Origin: Candidatus Hydrogenosomobacter endosymbioticus
GTDB lineage: Bacteria; Pseudomonadota; Alphaproteobacteria; Holosporales; GW7
Assembly: GCF_021654655.1 (NCBI RefSeq)
Contig: NZ_AP025225.1
Location: 756,001 to 820,000, forward strand
Direction: 5' to 3'
DNA: 64,000 bases
Each line of letters begins with the position of its first letter. The first letter of the stretch is position 1. Both the position numbers and the translations under genes were made by a program. Positions 58,984 to 64,000 of the stretch are shown here, piece after piece. The notes beneath the pieces are model-generated. The model had not been told where the DNA came from, ran no database searches, and saw nothing but the letters and a program-made list of their open reading frames with translations.

Positions 58984-60177
58984 ATGGCTAAAGGGCAATA
59001 TACAAAGACCAAACCTCACGTTAACGTTGGCACCATAGGCCACGTCGATCACGGGAAGACTACTCTTACTGCTGCTATTACCAAGGTTTTATCAGAGACT
59101 GGTGGGGCGGAGTTTAAGGCGTATGATCAGATTGACGGAGCTCCTGAGGAGAGGGCTAGAGGTATTACTATAGCCACGTGTCACGTTGAATATGAGACGG
59201 AGGCTCGTCACTATGCGCACGTGGACTGCCCTGGTCACGCGGACTATGTTAAGAACATGATCACTGGTGCGGCGCAGATGGATGGAGGTATACTTGTCGT
59301 TTCTGCTGCTGATGGTCCGATGCCTCAGACCAGGGAGCATATATTGCTTGCGCGCCAAGTTGGTGTTCCAGCTCTGGTGGTTTATATGAATAAAGTGGAC
59401 CAGGTTGATGATCCGGAGCTGTTGGATTTGGTTGAGATGGAAGTTAGAGAGCTTCTATCTGCATATAATTTCCCAGGTGACGATATTCCTGTTATTCGCG
59501 GTTCTGCTCTTGCGGCTCTTGAGGGGAAGAACGATGCTATCGGTAGGAGTTCTATAATAGAGCTCATGAAGGCTGTTGATTCTTCTATACCGACCCCTGA
59601 AAGAGAAGTTGATAAACCTTTGTTGATGTCTGTGGAGGATGTGTTTTCTATTTCTGGAAGAGGCACTGTTGCCACCGGAAGGATCGAAAAGGGTAGGGTC
59701 AAGGTTGGAGACGAAGTTGAAATCGTAGGGCTTTCTAGCGAAACCAAAAAGACTATTGTTACTGGGGTTGAGATGTTCAGGAAGACGATGGATGTCGCCG
59801 AGGCTGGCGATAACGTCGGATTGTTGCTGCGTGGAATTGATAGGACTGGGATAGAGCGCGGACAGGTTATTTCTGCTCCTAAGTCGATTAAGCCACATAC
59901 GAAATTTGAGTGTGAGGTTTATGTTTTGACTAAGGAAGAGGGCGGAAGACATACGCCGTTTTTTAGCAATTATCGTCCGCAATTTTATTTTAGGACTACG
60001 GACGTTACTGGTAGCGTTGCATTACCGGAAAATGTAGAGATGGTTGTTCCTGGGGATAATATTAAGATGACCGTTGAGCTTATAGCTCCTATTGCTATGG
60101 ATGAGGGAGTTCGGTTCGCTATTCGTGAAGGTGGTCATACTGTTGGTGCCGGGGTTGTCTCAAAGATAATAGCGTAG
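58984..60177 (+). CDS. tuf: translation elongation factor Tu
   Basis: EF-Tu brings aminoacyl-tRNA to the ribosome. The 397-residue protein has G1 GHVDHGKTT at 19-27, the switch I region RARGITIA, G3 [10 protein letters not shown]4 NKVDQ, and domains 2 and 3 ending [11 protein letters not shown]. It precedes rpsJ as in the str-S10 junction of many bacteria, but fusA, rpsG and rpsL are not upstream; the Memo-AMMECR1 gene is, divergently. Confidence 0.99.
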   Translation: MAKGQYTKTKPHVNVGTIGHVDHGKTTLTAAITKVLSETGGAEFKAYDQIDGAPEERARGITIATCHVEYETEARHYAHVDCPGHADYVKNMITGAAQMDGGILVVSAADGPMPQTREHILLARQVGVPALVVYMNKVDQVDDPELLDLVEMEVRELLSAYNFPGDDIPVIRGSALAALEGKNDAIGRSSIIELMKAVDSSIPTPEREVDKPLLMSVEDVFSISGRGTVATGRIEKGRVKVGDEVEIVGLSSETKKTIVTGVEMFRKTMDVAEAGDNVGLLLRGIDRTGIERGQVISAPKSIKPHTKFECEVYVLTKEEGGRHTPFFSNYRPQFYFRTTDVTGSVALPENVEMVVPGDNIKMTVELIAPIAMDEGVRFAIREGGHTVGAGVVSKIIA

Positions 60178-60270
60178 TATAGTTATATCACTGCTGTCTT
60201 GCTATGTGTTTGCGTTGGCTTGCGGCGGTGGGTTTTTTGTTAGGGTGTGTTGGATCGTAGGGGAAGCGGT

Positions 60271-60585
60271 ATGAGTGTAGGGTCTCAGAATATTAGGATG
60301 CGTTTAAGAGGGTATGACCATAAGGTTCTTGATAAGTCCGTCAGGGAGATTATGGATACGGCGGAGCGCACTGGTGCTGGGGTTCGAGGCCCAATACCTC
60401 TTCCTAAAAAGATAAAAAAGGTGACTGTTTTGAGGTCTCCTCATGAGCATAAGAAGGCCCGTGATCAGTTTGAGATCAGGACTTACAGTAGATTAATTGA
60501 TATTACAGACTGTAACCATCAGACACTCGACGCTCTTATGGGGCTCGATCTTTCGTCTGAGATTGAGGTTGAGATCAAGGTTTAG
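60271..60585 (+). CDS. rpsJ: 30S ribosomal protein S10
   Basis: S10 (NusE) is a 30S protein and antitermination partner of NusB/NusG. The 104-residue protein from ATG 60271 (AGGGGA upstream) has [37 protein letters not shown] and [11 protein letters not shown], all diagnostic. The frame extends to a TTG at 60247. Normally rplC, rplD, rplW and others follow; here they do not. Confidence 0.97.
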   Translation: MSVGSQNIRMRLRGYDHKVLDKSVREIMDTAERTGAGVRGPIPLPKKIKKVTVLRSPHEHKKARDQFEIRTYSRLIDITDCNHQTLDALMGLDLSSEIEVEIKV

Positions 60586-60749
60586 CCGGGCATTGGGCTC
60601 TCTTCTTCTTTCGCTTGTTGGCGGAGTGCGTGTTTTTCGTTTCCTTTTCGCTAAGTTGGGATAATATTTTGCTGAGTTTTTGTTTTTTGGTTGTTCTGTC
60701 GTGTTTGCGCTGAGTTGAGTTAGTTTATGTGGCTCTTTGTGGGGAGCCG

Positions 60750-60968
60750 ATGACTGGTGTTTGTGCTCGGGTGGTGGAGCGTCGGTCTTCGTCATATTCT
60801 GCGCATGGCACAGAGTTTTCTTTTCGTTGGTTGGGCGGAGGTGAACGGGAGTATTTGGTATGCAGGGTTTTGTTCTCGTATATAGGAATCGAGAGCGGCC
60901 AGTTTTTAAAAACTGTCCGCGAATTTGATGTACTGGGTCCGCCTGAGGGCAGAAATTTAGCGCTATAG
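60750..60968 (+). CDS. hypothetical small protein
   Basis: A 72-codon frame starting at ATG 60750 with GGGGAG just upstream. It contains an aromatic/hydrophobic mix (FSFRWLGGGEREYLVCRVLF, QFLKTVREFDVLGPPEGRN) that does not look random, but I recognise no family and it is not L3, which would be expected here. It could be a remnant or a spurious frame. Confidence 0.28.
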   Translation: MTGVCARVVERRSSSYSAHGTEFSFRWLGGGEREYLVCRVLFSYIGIESGQFLKTVREFDVLGPPEGRNLAL

Positions 60969-61004
60969 CTCCCCCGCGGAGGCCCACCCCCAGAGGTGGT
61001 GTAT

Positions 61005-61134
61005 GGATTTAAGAGGCTTTAAGAAAGACCCCGCCATGTGGGGGCCCCCCCCCGCGGCCCGGGCCCGCCGGCGCCGAGAAAGTGTTCTATTGATAGCCCA
61101 GATGTATTCGTATCAATGGTTTGGCCGCGGGGCA
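61005..61134 (+). repeat. tandem repeat unit 1 (130 bp) with GC-extreme core
   Basis: The unit begins GGATTTAAGAGGCTTTAAG and ends GGTTTGGCCGCGGGGCA. In the middle is a run of nested G/C palindromes (GGGGGCCCCC, CCGCGG, CCCGGG, GCCGGC, GGCGCC) at 61040-61075. After it ATTGATA and TATCAAT can pair across 15 bases. The base composition differs sharply from the surrounding genome. Confidence 0.9.
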
Positions 61135-61257
61135 GGATTTAAGAGGCTTTAAGAAAGACCCCGCCATGTGGGCCCCCCCGCGCCGGGCCCGCCGCGCCGA
61201 GAAAGTGTTCTATTGATAGCCCAGATGTATTCGTATCAATGGTTTGGCCGCGGGGCA
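61135..61257 (+). repeat. tandem repeat unit 2 (123 bp)
   Basis: Directly abuts unit 1 and is identical outside the G/C core, where it is seven bases shorter and rearranged. The ATTGATA/TATCAAT inverted repeat is kept. Confidence 0.9.
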
Positions 61258-61522
61258 AATGTTTCAGAGAAATTTACAGTATAGGATTCGCACGCTATGC
61301 CCCCGTCCGCTCCTGCAAAGAAGTAGGTCCACAAGTCCTAGGCACGATTGCGCACGAAAAATCTATGCTTGTTTCTATCATAATGATGATTCGGCTCAAT
61401 ATCTCAAACTTCTATGTAAAAATCACCTAATCTTCGTGAAACTCAACAAAACCTAGCTTTAACCAAGAGCACAACTAGAATATCCGCCAAACTTTTGCTT
61501 CAACGCCCAACGCGACAGAACT

Positions 61523-61563
61523 AAAAAACCCCATGGAAGCACAGCTAAGAGCTCCACGGGGTT
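61523..61563 (-). terminator. intrinsic terminator of pal
   Basis: On the minus strand, AACCCCGTGGA pairs with TCCATGGGGTT (one mismatch) around a ~10-base loop and is followed by a run of U residues. It lies about 36 bases after the pal stop. Confidence 0.8.
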
Positions 61564-61598
61564 CAGATAGAAAAAACTCTACCAAACAAAAACCAGGG

Positions 61599-62174
61599 TT
61601 ATAGCCCAGTTGGAGAGGTGCCGCCCGGCACTACGTCAACCCCGCCAGAGGCCGGTGGGACGGCTGCAGATGGAGACATCGCGGCATTACCCGAATCACC
61701 ACCGCCTAGAACGGTAATCGCTACACGATTTTGCTGATGAGCAGATTCGGTGTCTCCGCACACTATAGGCTTGTCTTTTCCATGAGAGCATGTGCTAAGT
61801 CTAGAAGCAGGAACGCCAAGAGCCACCAACTCTTTCTTTACAGCTTCAGCTCTTCTTTCTCCAAGGCCATAGTTATACTCTCTAGTTCCCCTAGAGTCGC
61901 AGTGGCCAGCTATTACTACACTCTTTTCAGGGTGTTCGCAGAGCCACTTAGCCTGGCGAGCTAAGGTGTCTTTTCCGCAAGTTCCTACGTTGTACTTATC
62001 GAAATCAAAAAATACCCTGTCTCCTACGCTTTTAACAAAATACTCCACGCTAGAAGTATCTACCCCTGGACCTGCTGGCTCAACAACCGCCTCAGTAACC
62101 GGAGGAGTATCGCAACAAGAACACGCCGTCAACAACAAGCTAAGCGCAGCAACACCCAATATTTGAATTTTCAT
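61599..62174 (-). CDS. pal: peptidoglycan-associated lipoprotein Pal
   Basis: An outer-membrane lipoprotein of the Tol-Pal system, linking the outer membrane to peptidoglycan. Signal peptide MKIQILGVAALSLLLTAC ends in a lipobox. The OmpA-like domain has VFFDFDKYNV, VVIAGHCDSRGTREYNYGLG and RRAEAVKKELVALGV, then HQQNRVAITV. After the domain there is an unusual ~30-residue Gly/Pro/Ser/Ala-rich tail. tolB and ybgF, the usual neighbours, are absent. An intrinsic terminator follows. Confidence 0.95.
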   Translation of the reverse strand: MKIQILGVAALSLLLTACSCCDTPPVTEAVVEPAGPGVDTSSVEYFVKSVGDRVFFDFDKYNVGTCGKDTLARQAKWLCEHPEKSVVIAGHCDSRGTREYNYGLGERRAEAVKKELVALGVPASRLSTCSHGKDKPIVCGDTESAHQQNRVAITVLGGGDSGNAAMSPSAAVPPASGGVDVVPGGTSPTGL

Positions 62175-62331
62175 GGTTAACCTCTTCCATTTTCCGTCTT
62201 TCCTACCATATACGACCCGTCGCTAAAAAATGGTAAAAAAACTTTTTGCTTTCTGCCACTTGAGGATACATTTTTATGTAGTCTTTTTCAATAGGTTACA
62301 TATGATATAAGATAGATTCTGAAAAATCACC

Positions 62332-63900
62332 GTGTTTAATATGGCGACCGGTATAAACCAGGTTCCTTTATACTTCTTTAGATGGTATCATTCGATAGTT
62401 ATATTTTTTGGTTGTGGTGGTTCTTTGTCTTCAGTTGGGGTTGTGTCTACAGTGGGTTTGCCAAAAATTCGTATGTTCGAAAAGGACGTAATTCCAATCG
62501 TAGAAGGAGGAAAGGGGATAGCTGTTTCTGATGGCAGGAGCTGCGGTGCGTGGGCCGCTGCTGGCTGTGTTGGTACGTTTTCTGGTGTTAACGCCGATTC
62601 GTATGACAGTATGGGGGCTTATGCTCCAATGGTGTTTTATAAAAAACTACGTGCTGATAGGCAGCAAGAGTTGCTAGCTCAGTCTATCATAGGCGGAATA
62701 CGGCAGGCGGAGATAGCGCATGAGGTTTCTTCTGGCCGCGGTGCTATAAGTATGAACGTTATGTGGGAAATGGGCGGCGTGGAGCTTGTGTTGGAAGGAA
62801 TTTTGCAAAAAGCGTCAAAACTTATAGACAACGTTGTTTGTGGAGCGGGCATGCCGTACAGGCTTGCAGAGATAGCTTCAAAATTTGGAACTTTTTACTC
62901 ACCCATAGTTTCTTCAGCAAGAGCATTTAGCGCTCTGTGGAAAAGAACATATCACAAATTCAGCGAATGGCTGGGGTCTGTGGTTTATGAGGATCCCTGG
63001 CTTGCTGGCGGGCACAATGGATTGAGCAATGCGGAGGACCCTCTTATCCCGGAAGCGCCGTATTCTCGTATTGCGCGTCTTAGGGCTGTGATGAACGAGT
63101 TCGGCCTTGAGCATGTTCCAATAGTAATAGCTGGAGGAGTTTGGTCGTTGGCCGAGTGGAGGGACTTGATACGTAACGATGAGGTTGGGAGCGTTGCTTT
63201 TCAGTTTGGTACGCGAGCGATGTTGACTGTGGAAAGTCCTATACCTGATAAATGGAAAAATGCTCTTATGAACATAGAAAAGGGTGATGTTTCTTTGAAC
63301 AAGTTTAGCCCTACCGGTTTTTATTCATCTGCCGTTAGGAACCGTTTTCTGAGGGAGCTAGAAGAGAGGTCGGAAAGGCAGGTTCCGTGCAGCTATGAAA
63401 AGGAGCGAGATGACGATTTTGCCGTGCGTGTCTGGAGGAGCGGAAGGACCGTGTACGTAAAGTCGAGATATGATGATATCGTGCGCGAGTGGCTAGAGGC
63501 TGGATTTTCTGCTCCGCTGCAAACTCCAAGTGCTACGTTGATTTTTGTTTCTGAGGGGAAGGCGGCTCAGATTCTGTCCCATCAGGTTGAATGTGTTGGG
63601 TGTCTTAGTAGATGTTTGTTCAGCGGGTGGGATCAATCAGGTGAGTGTCGTTTTTCTAACTCGTCTGACCCAAGGTCTTTTTGCATACAAAAGACTCTTC
63701 AGTCGGTTGCTCATGGTGGGGATGTGGAAAACGAGTTGATGTTTTCCGGGCATAATGGATATAGATTTTCTCGTGATCCGTTTTATGCTAATGGTTTTGT
63801 TCCGACGGTTCAGCAATTGGTCGATAGGTTGATCGACGAGCTCGATGCGTCTGAGTCTGCGGATGTCGCAGAGAGTCATTTAAAGACCCGTGAAGCCTGA
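62332..63900 (+). CDS. nitronate monooxygenase-family flavin oxidoreductase
   Basis: A 522-residue FMN-binding TIM-barrel protein of the 2-nitropropane dioxygenase/FabK superfamily. YEDPWLAGGHNGLSNAED, VPIVIAGGVWSLAEW, SVAFQFGTRAMLT and FSPTGFYSSAVRN are visible. This long version, with a C-terminal cysteine-containing extension (CVGCLSRCLFSGW), is known from alphaproteobacteria. It may oxidise nitronates or reduce another substrate; the family name does not prove activity. GTG 62332 or ATG 62341 could be the start. Confidence 0.85.
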   Translation: MFNMATGINQVPLYFFRWYHSIVIFFGCGGSLSSVGVVSTVGLPKIRMFEKDVIPIVEGGKGIAVSDGRSCGAWAAAGCVGTFSGVNADSYDSMGAYAPMVFYKKLRADRQQELLAQSIIGGIRQAEIAHEVSSGRGAISMNVMWEMGGVELVLEGILQKASKLIDNVVCGAGMPYRLAEIASKFGTFYSPIVSSARAFSALWKRTYHKFSEWLGSVVYEDPWLAGGHNGLSNAEDPLIPEAPYSRIARLRAVMNEFGLEHVPIVIAGGVWSLAEWRDLIRNDEVGSVAFQFGTRAMLTVESPIPDKWKNALMNIEKGDVSLNKFSPTGFYSSAVRNRFLRELEERSERQVPCSYEKERDDDFAVRVWRSGRTVYVKSRYDDIVREWLEAGFSAPLQTPSATLIFVSEGKAAQILSHQVECVGCLSRCLFSGWDQSGECRFSNSSDPRSFCIQKTLQSVAHGGDVENELMFSGHNGYRFSRDPFYANGFVPTVQQLVDRLIDELDASESADVAESHLKTREA

Positions 63901-64000
63901 GCAAACATTAGAGAAAGGTTGGGCGGCTCTGAGGTTTGTGATGCGGGCCGGCGATGTTGGGGGAGTCTTAGTAGAATGGGTTTTGATTAGGCTAGCGGGA
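63901..64000. other. window end, no gene recognised
   Basis: The last 100 bases contain no assignable start or tRNA. Confidence 0.4.

Larger units (their letters stand above)
60586..61598. other. gene-poor region between rpsJ and pal
   Basis: About one kilobase. It includes one weak small frame (60750-60968), two tandem GC-rich repeats (61005-61257), about 265 bases of unassigned sequence and the pal terminator (61523-61563). No L3/L4 homologue or remnant was recognised. Confidence 0.6.

Noticed and set aside
61239-61456. Two overlapping small frames downstream of the GC repeats
   Set aside because: They start inside the repeat, lack ribosome sites, and have unrealistic composition.

Overview
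The window is a moderately AT-rich bacterial chromosome segment, densely coding on both strands. It has no phage, transposase or CRISPR signal. The gene set points to an alphaproteobacterium: a PmtA-like phospholipid methyltransferase, a short ProS without the editing insertion, an SRP RNA placed just upstream of dnaX, alpha-type RpoB, RpoZ and L36, and YfgM-BamB adjacency. Several features suggest a reduced, host-associated lineage, possibly Holosporales-like: interrupted ribosomal and fatty-acid gene clusters, a lone argH, a very short DnaX, and many lineage-specific secreted coiled-coil or low-complexity proteins. That placement is inference, not a database result.

Layout. 0-10 kb: tsaD, an amino-acid permease, mutS (minus), pmtA-glmM, a secreted repeat/coiled-coil protein (minus), and an LdtD/YcbB-like L,D-transpeptidase (minus). 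10-24.4 kb: YfgM-like protein and BamB, then the transcription/translation block secE-nusG-rplK-rplA-rplJ-rplL-rpoB-rpoC. That block has an unusually long rplL-rpoB gap and a duplicated rpoC 3' fragment downstream. 24.4-33 kb: clpX, rpmJ (L36), rpoZ, an orphan secreted protein, waaA, gyrB, dnaQ. 33-39 kb: DevC/DevB-type exporter permease and membrane-fusion protein, plsX-rpmF, a carboxylesterase, argH. 39-47.5 kb: a second secreted coiled-coil protein flanked by imperfect direct repeats, dnaX preceded by the SRP RNA gene, a MazG-like pyrophosphatase, plsY, ychF, AMP nucleosidase, and a frameshifted signal-peptide/coil gene. 47.7-58.8 kb: uvrA, a TPR-lipoprotein/secretin fusion, proS, tRNA-Val, an orphan Cys-rich/low-complexity secreted protein, tRNA-Glu with dapF, a DevA-type ATPase, and an exported Memo-AMMECR1 fusion. 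58.9-64 kb: tuf-rpsJ, then a 1-kb gene-poor stretch holding a GC-extreme 123-130 bp tandem repeat where the rest of the S10 operon would be expected, then pal and a nitronate monooxygenase-family flavoprotein.

How the genes fit together. Much of the window serves the envelope: glmM, dapF and the L,D-transpeptidase (peptidoglycan); waaA (LPS); plsX, plsY and pmtA (phospholipids); bamB, pal and the secretin (outer membrane); and a DevBCA-like exporter whose ATPase lies about 21 kb from its partners. The rest is core information processing. The least conventional items are the pilotin-like TPR/secretin fusion, the exported Memo-AMMECR1 fusion, the split DevBCA exporter, the family-like set of secreted coil proteins (one apparently decaying), and the GC-rich tandem repeat after rpsJ.
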